Source: CALAED01 sp937891035
GTDB lineage: Bacteria; Actinomycetota; Actinomycetes; Streptosporangiales; Streptosporangiaceae
Reading direction: 5' to 3'
Assembly (NCBI GenBank): GCA_035642125.1
Contig: DASQSZ010000394.1
Location: 1-19,570 of the forward strand
DNA length: 19,570 nt
The notes beneath the pieces were generated by a model. It was given only the letters and a program-made list of their open reading frames with translations, was not told the DNA's origin and did no database searches. This document shows, in pieces, positions 1-7,332 of the stretch (positions are counted from its first letter, which is position 1; each line of letters begins with the position of its first letter). The translations under genes and the position numbers were made by a program.

Positions 1-20
1 GCGGGGACAAGCGGGGGCGC

Positions 21-53
21 GAGATGAACCGCCGAGATGAACCGCCGAGATGA
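21..53. repeat. 13-bp tandem repeat upstream of the binding-protein gene
   Basis: Two perfect copies of GAGATGAACCGCC lie at 21-33 and 34-46, and a third partial copy (GAGATGA) follows at 47-53. Because 13 is not a multiple of three, the TGA inside each copy (25-27, 38-40, 51-53) falls in a different frame, so any gene entering from the left is closed in all three + frames. The repeat also supplies in-frame ATGs upstream of the ribosome binding site, which can mislead start prediction. Confidence 0.85.
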
Positions 54-54
54 G

Positions 55-60
55 AAGGAG
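55..60 (+). promoter_or_regulatory. Ribosome binding site fixing the binding-protein start
   Basis: AAGGAG sits six bases before the ATG at 67. The alternative in-frame ATG at 37 has no comparable purine tract in front of it and lies inside the 13-bp repeats, so the start at 67 is preferred. Confidence 0.75.
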
Positions 61-66
61 CAACCG

Positions 67-1374
67 ATGACACCCCCCAGTCCACGAGGCCGGGCGCTAC
101 CCCTCCTTGGGCGCGCCCTGGCCGGCGCGCTCGCGCTCAACCTGCTCGCCGCGGCCTGCGGCGGAGGGTCGGACGGCGAATCCGGCGGCACGACCACGAT
201 CAGGTTCGCCAACTGGGCCGACGCGGAGCCCGCCACCCAGCCGGGGATCCGGGCGCTGATCGCCAAGTTCGAGCAGACGCACCCCAATATCAAGATCAAG
301 AGCGAGCCCATCTCGTTCACCGACATCGAGCACCAGCTCATCTTGCAGACCCAGTCCGGCAACGCGCCGGACGTGGCCGAGCTCGCCGGCAACTACACCT
401 TCACCGTCGCCGAGACCAAGGCGCTGCAGCCGCTGGACGAGCTCGCCGGCCCCGCGTACAAGCAGTCGATCATCCCGGAGGTGCTCAAGCTCGGCCAGGT
501 CGGCGGCGAGCTGATCGGCGCCCCGTGGACGGTCGCGCCGATCGGCCTTTGGTACAACAAGAAGGTCCTCAAGGACGCCGGGCTCGATCCGGCCAAGCCG
601 CCCGCCACCTGGACCGAACTGCTCGCCGCGGCGCGGACGATCCACCAGAAGAATCCGAAGACCATCGCGTTCGGCCTGGACACCACCAACCGCCCCTACG
701 GCCTGGACACCAACTGGCCGATCATGAAGAGCTTCGGCGCGCAGCCGTTCCAGGGGTCGAACCCGACCGCCGACTCGCCCGGCATGAAGGCCTACCTCAA
801 CTTCATGCGGGAGATCGCCAAGAACGGGTACACCCCGATCAACCAGAAGGCGGGGTTCTTCCGCCAGCCCGCGGCATCCGACCAGGTGGCGTTCACCGTC
901 GACGGCCCGTACGTGAAAGGCGTCGTCCAGGACGCCAACAAGGCGACGGACGAGCAGTTCTACGACACCTGGGGAGTGGCGCCGCTGCCCACGGCCACCG
1001 GGCAGCACTTCAGCGCCCCCACCGACCACCAACTCGTGCTGTTCAAGGACAGCAAGAAGCACAAGGCCGCCTGGGAGTTCATGAAGTTCCTCACCACATC
1101 GCCGGAGGGCGTCGATTACATCCTCGACGCCGAGGGCTCGCTGCCGCCGGTGCGCGACCTCACCGGTGACGGGGCCAAGCGGCTCGATAACCCGATCATG
1201 AAGTCGTTCCGCGAGGCGGTCATTCCCAAGGTGGCCAGGCCGGAATGGGGCTCGAACTACGCCAAGGCGTACTCGCCGATCATGTCCGGGATCCAGGCCA
1301 CGATGACCGGCTCGCAGCCCATCGACTCGGTCGCCGCCAACCTGCAGTCGACCCTGAAGTCGGAGTTCGGATGA
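67..1374 (+). CDS. ABC transporter sugar-binding lipoprotein (extracellular solute-binding family 1)
   Basis: This is the substrate receptor of a carbohydrate ABC importer, anchored to the outer face of the membrane. The 435-residue length is typical of the family. The N-terminus has Arg residues, a hydrophobic stretch (about residues 17-30) and a lipobox LAAAC with the lipidated Cys at residue 31, followed by a Gly/Ser-rich linker. The mature part has family-1 features: a FANWADAEPATQPG start, an APWTVAPIGLWYNKKVLKDAG segment and a late AAWEFMKFLTTSPEG segment. The AAGGAG at 55-60 supports this start; an in-frame ATG at 37 would add ten residues from repeat DNA. The stop overlaps the first permease start (ATGA). 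The ligand cannot be read from sequence. Given the neighbouring sulfolactate genes, a sulfosugar such as sulfoquinovose or its glycoside is a hypothesis; a neutral hexose or oligosaccharide is the alternative. Confidence 0.93.
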   Translation: MTPPSPRGRALPLLGRALAGALALNLLAAACGGGSDGESGGTTTIRFANWADAEPATQPGIRALIAKFEQTHPNIKIKSEPISFTDIEHQLILQTQSGNAPDVAELAGNYTFTVAETKALQPLDELAGPAYKQSIIPEVLKLGQVGGELIGAPWTVAPIGLWYNKKVLKDAGLDPAKPPATWTELLAAARTIHQKNPKTIAFGLDTTNRPYGLDTNWPIMKSFGAQPFQGSNPTADSPGMKAYLNFMREIAKNGYTPINQKAGFFRQPAASDQVAFTVDGPYVKGVVQDANKATDEQFYDTWGVAPLPTATGQHFSAPTDHQLVLFKDSKKHKAAWEFMKFLTTSPEGVDYILDAEGSLPPVRDLTGDGAKRLDNPIMKSFREAVIPKVARPEWGSNYAKAYSPIMSGIQATMTGSQPIDSVAANLQSTLKSEFG

Positions 1375-2309
1375 CGGCTGCCGCCACCCGGACCGGCGCG
1401 GCCCGGCCGGCACCGCCGTCGCGGCCGCCACGGCGCAGGCGGCGCCGCGGCGAGCCGTGGCTCGACTGGATGACCCTGCCCGCCCTGATCGTGCTCGCCG
1501 TCGTCATCGCGTACCCGATCGTCCGGACGGTCATCGTCTCGTTCTACGACTATCCGCTGCTCATGCCGAGCCATGAGTTCATCGGCGCGCGCAACTACGA
1601 GCGCCTCGCGGCGGACCCGGTGTTCTGGACGTCGCTGCGCAGCACGGCCGTCTTCACCGTGGCCTCCGTGGTGGGCGGCATGCTCATCGGGCTGGCGCTC
1701 GCCCTGGTCACCGAGCGGTTGCGAGGGCCGTGGCAGTTGCTGCGCGGCGCGCTGCTCACCCCGTGGGCGATCCCGGTCATCGTGGTGGCGTTCCTGTTCC
1801 GGTTCATGTTCGAAGAACGAGGCGGCGTCGTGGACGCCGTCCTGCTGCGGACGCACGTCACCGGCTCCTCAGTACCGTGGCTGACCAACGGGGACTGGGC
1901 GCTGGCATCGGTGATCATCGCCAACGTCTGGTCGCAGGCGCCGTTCTTCCTGCTGGTCTTCACGGCGGCGCTCGCCGCGGTGCCGGGGGAGGTCGTCGAG
2001 GCCGCGCGGATCGACCGGGCCGGCACCTGGACGATGATCACCCGGATCAAGCTGCCCTTCCTGCGCGGCGCCGCGCTGGTCGGCGCGCTGCTGATGACCA
2101 TCCAGAACTTCAACAACTTCCCGCTGATCTGGGCGATGACCGAGGGCGGCCCCGCCTACAGCACCACGACCCTGGTCGTTTACGTGTACCGGCTCGCGTT
2201 CACCAAATACGACCTCGGCTACGCATCGGCCGTGGGCTTCGTCTGGCTGGTACTGCTGCTGGGCATCGCGGTCCTGTTCATCCGAGTCCTGCGAGGGAGG
2301 ACCGCATGA
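1371..2309 (+). CDS. Carbohydrate ABC transporter permease, first subunit (MalF/UgpA type)
   Basis: This is one of the two inner-membrane subunits of the importer. It has 312 residues, with a basic, Pro/Arg-rich cytoplasmic N-terminus (to about residue 27) followed by six expected membrane segments. The EAA loop that docks the ATPase is seen as EVVEAARIDRAGTWTMITRI (about residues 205-224). Its core reads IDRAG where many relatives have IDGA, a mild variation. The start overlaps the binding-protein stop in an ATGA, and GGAG at 1362-1365 supports it. A longer reading from 1245 would run into the binding-protein gene and is not credible. The stop overlaps the second permease start, so translational coupling is likely. 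Confidence 0.93.
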   Translation: MTAAATRTGAARPAPPSRPPRRRRRRGEPWLDWMTLPALIVLAVVIAYPIVRTVIVSFYDYPLLMPSHEFIGARNYERLAADPVFWTSLRSTAVFTVASVVGGMLIGLALALVTERLRGPWQLLRGALLTPWAIPVIVVAFLFRFMFEERGGVVDAVLLRTHVTGSSVPWLTNGDWALASVIIANVWSQAPFFLLVFTAALAAVPGEVVEAARIDRAGTWTMITRIKLPFLRGAALVGALLMTIQNFNNFPLIWAMTEGGPAYSTTTLVVYVYRLAFTKYDLGYASAVGFVWLVLLLGIAVLFIRVLRGRTA

Positions 2310-3220
2310 CCGCGCGGAGAACCGCCGCGGCCGCCAAGGAGTCCCATTTGACCGCCGGGACGGCACGCGCGCCACGCCGCCGCCGGCGACCCTGGGCCGC
2401 GCGATCGATCGCCGTCGTGATCATCGCGCTGTTCGCCGCGTGGACGCTGGCGCCGCTGTACTGGATGATCGCCACGTCGGTGAAGTCTCCGCTCGAGGCG
2501 ACGAACCTCACCCCGACGTTGTGGCCGCGCTCGTTCACCGGCGCGAACTTCCAAGGACTGTTCACCGGTACCGTCCCGTTCGGGACGTACCTGTTCAACA
2601 GCTTCTTCACGGCGATCATCGCGGCGCTGGTCGCGGTGCTGATCTCCACCCTCGCCGGGTACAGCTTCTCCAGGGGCGGCTACCGGCTCAACGGGGTTAC
2701 CGGCATCGCCGTGCTGGCGACGCAGATGCTGCCCCTCGTCGTGCTGATCGGCCCGCTCTATCTCCTGCTCCTCAAGGCGCATCTGCTGAACACCTACTTC
2801 GGGCTCATCGTCGGCTACACGTCGTTCGCGATACCGTTCGGCGCCTGGATGATGAAGGGCTTCTTCGACGGAATGCCCCGGGAGATCGAAGAGGCCGCGC
2901 GGGTGGACGGGTACGGGCGCCTTGGCGTGCTGTTCCGGGTCGTCGTGCCGACGTCGATACCCGGTCTGGTCACCACCGCGGTGTTCATCTTCATGAACAC
3001 CTGGAACAATCTGCTCTACCCGTTGACCCTGGTCAGCACAAACGCGCGGCAGACCCTCCCGGCCGGGCTGATGCAGAGCTTCACCGGCACCTTTAAGACC
3101 GACTGGGGCGGCATGATGGCCGCCGCGCTCATCACGAGCCTGCCGCTGGTCATCGCCTTCTTCGCCGTTCAGCGCTCCATGGTCCGCGGTATGACCGCCG
3201 GTGCGCTCTCGGGAACATGA
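2306..3220 (+). CDS. Carbohydrate ABC transporter permease, second subunit (MalG/UgpE type)
   Basis: This is the partner permease of the importer, 304 residues. The N-terminus is Arg-rich and cytoplasmic. The first membrane segment (about residues 33-50) is followed by the family-typical LYWMIATSVKSPLEA stretch. The EAA loop is clear as EEAARVDGYGRLGVLFRVVV near residues 194-213, and NTWNNLLYPLTLV follows, as in MalG-type permeases. A strong GGAGG (2296-2300) precedes the ATG by five bases, and the ATG overlaps the previous stop (ATGA). Its own stop overlaps the dehydrogenase start in the same way, tying transport and metabolism into one transcript. Confidence 0.93.
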   Translation: MTARRTAAAAKESHLTAGTARAPRRRRRPWAARSIAVVIIALFAAWTLAPLYWMIATSVKSPLEATNLTPTLWPRSFTGANFQGLFTGTVPFGTYLFNSFFTAIIAALVAVLISTLAGYSFSRGGYRLNGVTGIAVLATQMLPLVVLIGPLYLLLLKAHLLNTYFGLIVGYTSFAIPFGAWMMKGFFDGMPREIEEAARVDGYGRLGVLFRVVVPTSIPGLVTTAVFIFMNTWNNLLYPLTLVSTNARQTLPAGLMQSFTGTFKTDWGGMMAAALITSLPLVIAFFAVQRSMVRGMTAGALSGT

Positions 3221-4017
3221 GAGGGCGGGTGGCGGTGGTCACGGGCGCCGCGCGGGGGATCGGCCGCGCCGTCGCGACCCGGCTGGCGGCCGACGGGGCC
3301 GCCGTCGTCCTCGTCGACCGGAACGAGGCCGTGGCGGACGTGGCGGCCGGGCTGACGGTGAGCCGAAGCGGGCCGGCGGCGGCCGGACCCGCGGAGGCGG
3401 CGGCGACCTACTTGGTCGCGGACCTCGCCGACGCCGCGCGGTGCGCGTCGGTGATACCGGAGGTCGTCGCGCGGCACGGCCGGGTCGACATGCTGGTGAA
3501 CAACGCCGCCTTCCTCGGCCGGCGCCTGTCGTTTCTGGACACCGATCTGGACGACTGGCGGAACGTACTCGACATCAACCTGACGGCCGCGATGGTGCTC
3601 GGCAGGGACGCCGCGCGCGACATGGTCGCCCGCCGCTTCGGCGCCATCGTGAACATCACGAGCATCCAGGAGGACCTTCCCGTGTCGGCGCACGCGGCCT
3701 ATGTGGCGAGCAAGGGCGGGCTCAGCGCGCTCACCCGCGCCATGGCGGTCGAACTCTCCCCGCTCGGCATTCGCGTGAACGCGGTCGCGCCGGGAGTCAT
3801 CGACTCCCCGTCCATGGGCGACACGCTGCGGGAACGCCACGCCGACACCAGCGTGACACCCCCGACCCTGCTGCGGCGGTTCGGCCGTCCTGAAGAGGTC
3901 GCGGCGGCCGTCGCCTTCCTCTGCTCCGACGCGGCCGCCTTTTGCACCGGCGCCACACTGCACGTGGACGCCGGCCGCCGGCTCAGCAGATACCCCGACC
4001 CGCTGGGAGAGAAGTGA
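3217..4017 (+). CDS. Short-chain dehydrogenase/reductase, candidate sugar (sulfoquinovose or aldose) dehydrogenase
   Basis: This is a classical SDR of 266 residues, probably using NAD(P)+. The cofactor loop TGAARGIG is at residues 9-16, and VLVDRN follows beta-2, where the Asp favours NAD+. The structural NNAA motif is present. Catalytic Ser149, Tyr162 and Lys166 are in place (ITS and YVASK) with the normal 13-residue Ser-Tyr spacing, and the C-terminus ends in a family-typical GATLHVDAG. It is translationally coupled to the permease before it and the ATPase after it, which is unusual because it interrupts the transporter genes. With a sugar-acid dehydratase downstream, oxidation of an imported sugar to its lactone is the logical role. 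Sulfoquinovose dehydrogenase of the sulfo-ED pathway and galactose or fucose dehydrogenases are all SDRs, so the substrate is unresolved. Confidence 0.9.
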   Translation: MRGRVAVVTGAARGIGRAVATRLAADGAAVVLVDRNEAVADVAAGLTVSRSGPAAAGPAEAAATYLVADLADAARCASVIPEVVARHGRVDMLVNNAAFLGRRLSFLDTDLDDWRNVLDINLTAAMVLGRDAARDMVARRFGAIVNITSIQEDLPVSAHAAYVASKGGLSALTRAMAVELSPLGIRVNAVAPGVIDSPSMGDTLRERHADTSVTPPTLLRRFGRPEEVAAAVAFLCSDAAAFCTGATLHVDAGRRLSRYPDPLGEK

Positions 4018-5084
4018 TGACCGGTATCAGCCTGAAGAGCGTGGGCAAGCGCTTTGGCGACACCGTCGTCCTGCGCGACTGCGACCTGGACGTCGGTGAC
4101 CACGAGTTCCTCGTCCTGGTCGGCCCGTCCGGGTCGGGGAAGACGACGCTGCTGCGCATCATCGCCGGCCTTGAGTCGCCGACCGAGGGCGAGGTGTTCT
4201 TCGGGGACGAGCGGGTGGACGACATCGACGTTAGCGACCGCGACATCGCCATGGTGTTCCAGAACTACGGGCTCTATCCGCACATGTCGGTGTACGGGAA
4301 CATGGCCTTCGGGCTGCGGCGCCGCAAACTCCCGCGATCGTTGATCGATGAGAAGGTGCGGGACGCCGCTGGGCTGCTCGGCATCGAGGAGCTTCTCGAC
4401 CGCCGCCCGAGGCAGCTGTCGGGAGGTCAGCGCCAGCGCGTCGCTCTCGGCCGCGCTATCGTCCGCGACCCGGCGGTGTTCCTGCTGGACGAGCCGCTGT
4501 CCAACCTGGACGCCCACCTGCGCGTCCGGATGCGCGCCGAGATCCTGAAGGTGCACCGTGCCGTCACCGCGACCGCGATCTACGTGACCCACGACCAGGT
4601 CGAGGCGATGACGATGGGCGACCGCATCGCCGTCATGAACGACGGCGTCATTCAACAGCTCGGCACACCGGATGAGCTCTACGAGCGCCCGGTCAACCGG
4701 TTCGTGGCGAGCTTCATCGGCACTCCCGCGATGGGATTTTTGACCTGCGAGGTGGACGGTCCGCAGCTGCGCGGAGCCGGGGTGCGGCTGAGGCTTCCGG
4801 CGGATCGTCTCAAAAACGTCCCGGGGAAGGCGGTGTGCGGAATCCGTCCCGAGCACCTGCGGCCGCATTCGGGGCGAGACGCCGGCTGTGTCGTCGAAGG
4901 GGTCGTTGAGGTCGTCGAGCCGCTCGGCTCGGAACAGCACGTGATCTTGGCGGTCGGCGATGAGACGGTGACCGCCAAGCTCCCGCGCGAGCACCGTTTC
5001 CATCATGCCGAGAAGGTGACGCTCAGCGTCGATCCGGCCCGGGTCCATCTGTTCGATCCCGACACCGGCCAGACCATCGGATGA
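4017..5084 (+). CDS. Sugar ABC transporter ATP-binding protein (MsmX/UgpC/MalK family)
   Basis: This is the cytoplasmic ATPase driving the importer, 355 residues. The Walker A motif GPSGSGKTT is at residues 36-44 (Lys42), the Q-loop is in MVFQNYGLYPH, and the signature LSGGQRQRV begins at residue 134. The Walker B end is Asp158 with catalytic Glu159, the D-loop is SNLD, and the switch His192 is in YVTHD. A C-terminal TOBE/MOBE-like regulatory domain (about residues 240-355) includes the typical GIRPEHLR segment, which places it in the carbohydrate CUT1 group. GGAG at 4006-4009 lies seven bases before the ATG, and the SDR stop overlaps the start by one base (TGATGA). This provides the full set of importer subunits within the operon. 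Confidence 0.95.
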   Translation: MTGISLKSVGKRFGDTVVLRDCDLDVGDHEFLVLVGPSGSGKTTLLRIIAGLESPTEGEVFFGDERVDDIDVSDRDIAMVFQNYGLYPHMSVYGNMAFGLRRRKLPRSLIDEKVRDAAGLLGIEELLDRRPRQLSGGQRQRVALGRAIVRDPAVFLLDEPLSNLDAHLRVRMRAEILKVHRAVTATAIYVTHDQVEAMTMGDRIAVMNDGVIQQLGTPDELYERPVNRFVASFIGTPAMGFLTCEVDGPQLRGAGVRLRLPADRLKNVPGKAVCGIRPEHLRPHSGRDAGCVVEGVVEVVEPLGSEQHVILAVGDETVTAKLPREHRFHHAEKVTLSVDPARVHLFDPDTGQTIG

Positions 5085-5094
5085 CCGGCCACGC

Positions 5095-6264
5095 ATGAGC
5101 GACCAGATCGCGGCGATCCGGACGCACCGCGTCGCCCCCCGCTGGATTTTCGTCGAGCTGACGACCCGCGACGGCCTGACCGGCTGGGGCGAGGCCATCG
5201 TCCCCAAACGGGCCGCGGCCGTCGCGGGCGCGGTCGACGACCTGGCCCGCAACATCATCGGGGAAAACCCGGCACGTATCGAGGACCTTTGGCAGCGCAT
5301 GAGCCGCGGCGGCTTCTTCCGCGACGGACCGGTGCTCGCCACGGCGACCGCGGCGATCGAGCAGGCCATGTGGGACGTCAAAGGCCACCGCCACGGCCTT
5401 CCCGTCTATGAATTCCTCGGCGGCGCGGTACGGGAACGCGTGCGCCTCTACGCCTGGATAGGCGGGGACCGTCCCGGCAACGTCGTGGCCCACACCAAGG
5501 CACGGCTCGCTCAAGGGTTCACGGCCGTCAAGATGAACGCCACGGAAGAGCTCGACTACGTCGACAGCCCCGAACAGGTGGACGCGGTCGTCGCCCGCGT
5601 CGCCGCGATCCGGGACGCCCACGGCGACGCCGTCGACATAGCCGTGGACTTCCATGGCCGGGTCCACCGCGCGATGGCCAAGGCGCTGCTTCGCGAGCTG
5701 GAGCAGTTCCGCCTCATGTGGATCGAAGAACCGCTCCCGCCGGGGCAAGAAGACCTGCTCCCCGAACTCACCGCCCACGCGGGCCGCACCCCGCTGGCCA
5801 CGGGCGAACGCGTCTTCACGCGGGCCGCGTACGCCCGACTCCTGGAACAACGAGCGGTGGACATCATCCAGCCGGACGTCTCCCTGACCGGCCTGTTCGA
5901 ACTGGAGAAGATCTGCCGGATGGCCGAGGCCTATGACGTGGCGGTGGCTCCCCACTGCCCCAACGGCCCGATCTCGCTGGCGGCCTCGCTCCAAGTGGCC
6001 TGCTGCGCCGGCAACGTGGTCATCCAGGAACAAAGCCTCGGCCTGCACTACAACCAGGGTTACGCGGGTCTGCCTCCCGGCGAGATGGCTGACTACCTCG
6101 CGGATCCGACCCCGCTGAGCCCCATCGGCGGTCACCTTCCCCGCCCCACCGCCCCCGGTCTGGGAATAGAGATCGCCGCCGGCTCCGTCCGCGCCGGCGC
6201 CGGCTCCTGGACCCTCCCCGATCCTGTCTGGCGCACCCCGGACGGCCGCTACACCGAATGGTGA
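5095..6264 (+). CDS. D-galactonate dehydratase-like enolase-superfamily enzyme (mandelate racemase/muconate lactonizing family)
   Basis: This 389-residue enzyme strongly resembles DgoD, which removes water from an aldonate to give a 2-keto-3-deoxy acid. Shared signatures include PRW[IM]F near the N-terminus, GGDRP, DFHGRV, IEEP, GER, APHCPNGPI, QEQS[LM]G[LI]HYN and a C-terminal PGLGIEI. The DgoD catalytic layout is visible: metal ligand Asp185 with acid/base His187 (DFHGR), Glu211 (IEEP), the Glu of ATGER near 238, and His287 (APHCP). Ten bases separate it from the ATPase gene, bridged by a five-codon reading frame (5081-5098) whose ends overlap both genes. Family knowledge supports D-galactonate or D-gluconate as the substrate. 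In this context 6-deoxy-6-sulfogluconate is an inferred alternative, because DgoD chemistry acts at C2/C3, away from the C6 sulfonate. Substrate assignment is uncertain. Confidence 0.9.
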   Translation: MSDQIAAIRTHRVAPRWIFVELTTRDGLTGWGEAIVPKRAAAVAGAVDDLARNIIGENPARIEDLWQRMSRGGFFRDGPVLATATAAIEQAMWDVKGHRHGLPVYEFLGGAVRERVRLYAWIGGDRPGNVVAHTKARLAQGFTAVKMNATEELDYVDSPEQVDAVVARVAAIRDAHGDAVDIAVDFHGRVHRAMAKALLRELEQFRLMWIEEPLPPGQEDLLPELTAHAGRTPLATGERVFTRAAYARLLEQRAVDIIQPDVSLTGLFELEKICRMAEAYDVAVAPHCPNGPISLAASLQVACCAGNVVIQEQSLGLHYNQGYAGLPPGEMADYLADPTPLSPIGGHLPRPTAPGLGIEIAAGSVRAGAGSWTLPDPVWRTPDGRYTEW

Positions 6265-6310
6265 CGCGGGTACGCGGGTGACGCGCGGGTGACGCGCGAG
6301 TGACGCGATG
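6261..6310. repeat. GTGACGCG repeats between convergent operons
   Basis: GTGACGCG occurs at 6261-6268, 6278-6285, 6289-6296 and 6300-6307. The last three are spaced exactly 11 bp apart, forming a short tandem array. It fills almost the whole 51-bp gap between two convergent operons, where a bidirectional terminator would be expected, but no clear hairpin with a T-tract is seen. The repeated TGA closes several + frames just after the dehydratase stop. Confidence 0.8.
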
Positions 6311-6315
6311 ACGTG

Positions 6316-7332
6316 TCAGCGGACGTTTCGGGCGACCCCCAGGCGGTCGGCCCAGCCGCCCAACTCGGCGAGCGTGGAGTCGGCGGTGTCCAGCGGCTGA
6401 TCGGGGTGGAGCTCGGACGGCAGCCGCCGGCGCGCTCCCGGCAACCGCCCGCCCCCCGCCTCGACGGACGAGGCGAGCCGGTCGAGGCGGTCGCCGGCGG
6501 CCTCGAATCTCGCCACGTCGATGGCGATCAGCAGATGCCCGACGCGTTGGGGGTGGCCGGCGTCGGTGTCGGCGAACATGTCCGGAACGGCGGCGGACAG
6601 GTTCGGCCCGGCCAGCCCGCCGGCCAGGGCCTCGACCAGTAGGGCGAGGGCGAAACCCTTGGCGCCGCCCAGCGGGGCGAGCAGCCCGTGGAGCGCGGCA
6701 CGCGCATCGGTGGTCGGCCGGCCGTCCGCGTCCAGCGCCCAGCCCGGCGGCAGCGGCGTGCCATCGCGTGCGTGCGCGGCGATCTTTCCGCGCGCCACGG
6801 CGCTGGTGGCCATGTCCACGATGACCGGCCGGGGCCGGGTCGGTATGCCGGCCGCCAGCGGGGAGGTGGACAGCAGCGGGCGCGCGCCGCCCCATGCCGG
6901 CATCACCGCCGGACCGTTCGAAAAGGCCAGCGTGATCTGGCCGGCCTCGATGCCCGGCACGGTGTACAGCCCCAGCGCGCCACAGTGCCCGGAGTCGGCC
7001 ACCGCGACCGCGGCGATGCCATATCGGGCGCAGCGCCCGGTCGCCAACTCGGCGGCATGCCACGCCTGCCAGTGGCCGAGGCCGCCGCCCCCGTCCAGAG
7101 CCACCAGCGGGCCGGTGTCGGTCACGGTACGCAGCTCGGCGTCCGGCGGATAGCCGCCGGCCTGGATGCGGTGCAGGTAGTAGGGCAACCGCAGCAAGCC
7201 GTGCGAAGCGACCCCCCAGGCCTCGGCCACTGAAACGCACCACGCCGTGCGCTTCGCGGTGTCGAGCGGCATTCCCGCGGCGGTCAACAGATCGGTGGCC
7301 AGGCGTCGCGCCTCCGCGAGGGTGAGGCTCAT
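6316..7332 (-). CDS. comC: Ldh/malate-lactate dehydrogenase family enzyme, candidate (R)-sulfolactate dehydrogenase (ComC-like)
   Basis: This NAD(P)-dependent 2-hydroxyacid dehydrogenase has 338 residues and belongs to the type-2 malate/L-lactate family (not the classic Rossmann LDH family). Family landmarks are SHG at 43-45, the DGGGGLGH loop (80-87), catalytic His116 in SGHCGALG, a TSPLA segment, DMATS...ARGKI, and PLGGAKGFALALLVE. The family includes L-sulfolactate dehydrogenase ComC and ureidoglycolate and malate dehydrogenases. It is the last gene of the suyAB operon, and its ATG overlaps the upstream stop (ATGA). In Chromohalobacter salexigens, ComC converts sulfopyruvate to (R)-sulfolactate and works with SlcC and SuyAB. 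The same gene set here makes that role the best reading. The symbol rests on context, since the family alone is too broad. Confidence 0.82.
   Translation of the reverse strand: MSLTLAEARRLATDLLTAAGMPLDTAKRTAWCVSVAEAWGVASHGLLRLPYYLHRIQAGGYPPDAELRTVTDTGPLVALDGGGGLGHWQAWHAAELATGRCARYGIAAVAVADSGHCGALGLYTVPGIEAGQITLAFSNGPAVMPAWGGARPLLSTSPLAAGIPTRPRPVIVDMATSAVARGKIAAHARDGTPLPPGWALDADGRPTTDARAALHGLLAPLGGAKGFALALLVEALAGGLAGPNLSAAVPDMFADTDAGHPQRVGHLLIAIDVARFEAAGDRLDRLASSVEAGGGRLPGARRRLPSELHPDQPLDTADSTLAELGGWADRLGVARNVR

Noticed and set aside
97..1431. Long open frame on the - strand opposite the binding-protein gene
   Set aside because: Its translation is Arg/Gly/Val-rich with no domain, and it mirrors the GC-rich codon positions of the lipoprotein gene, which has clear family motifs.
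3699..5381. 560-codon open frame on the - strand opposite the SDR/ATPase/dehydratase genes
   Set aside because: It spans three well-supported + strand genes and shows only Ser/Arg/Ala-rich low-information sequence.
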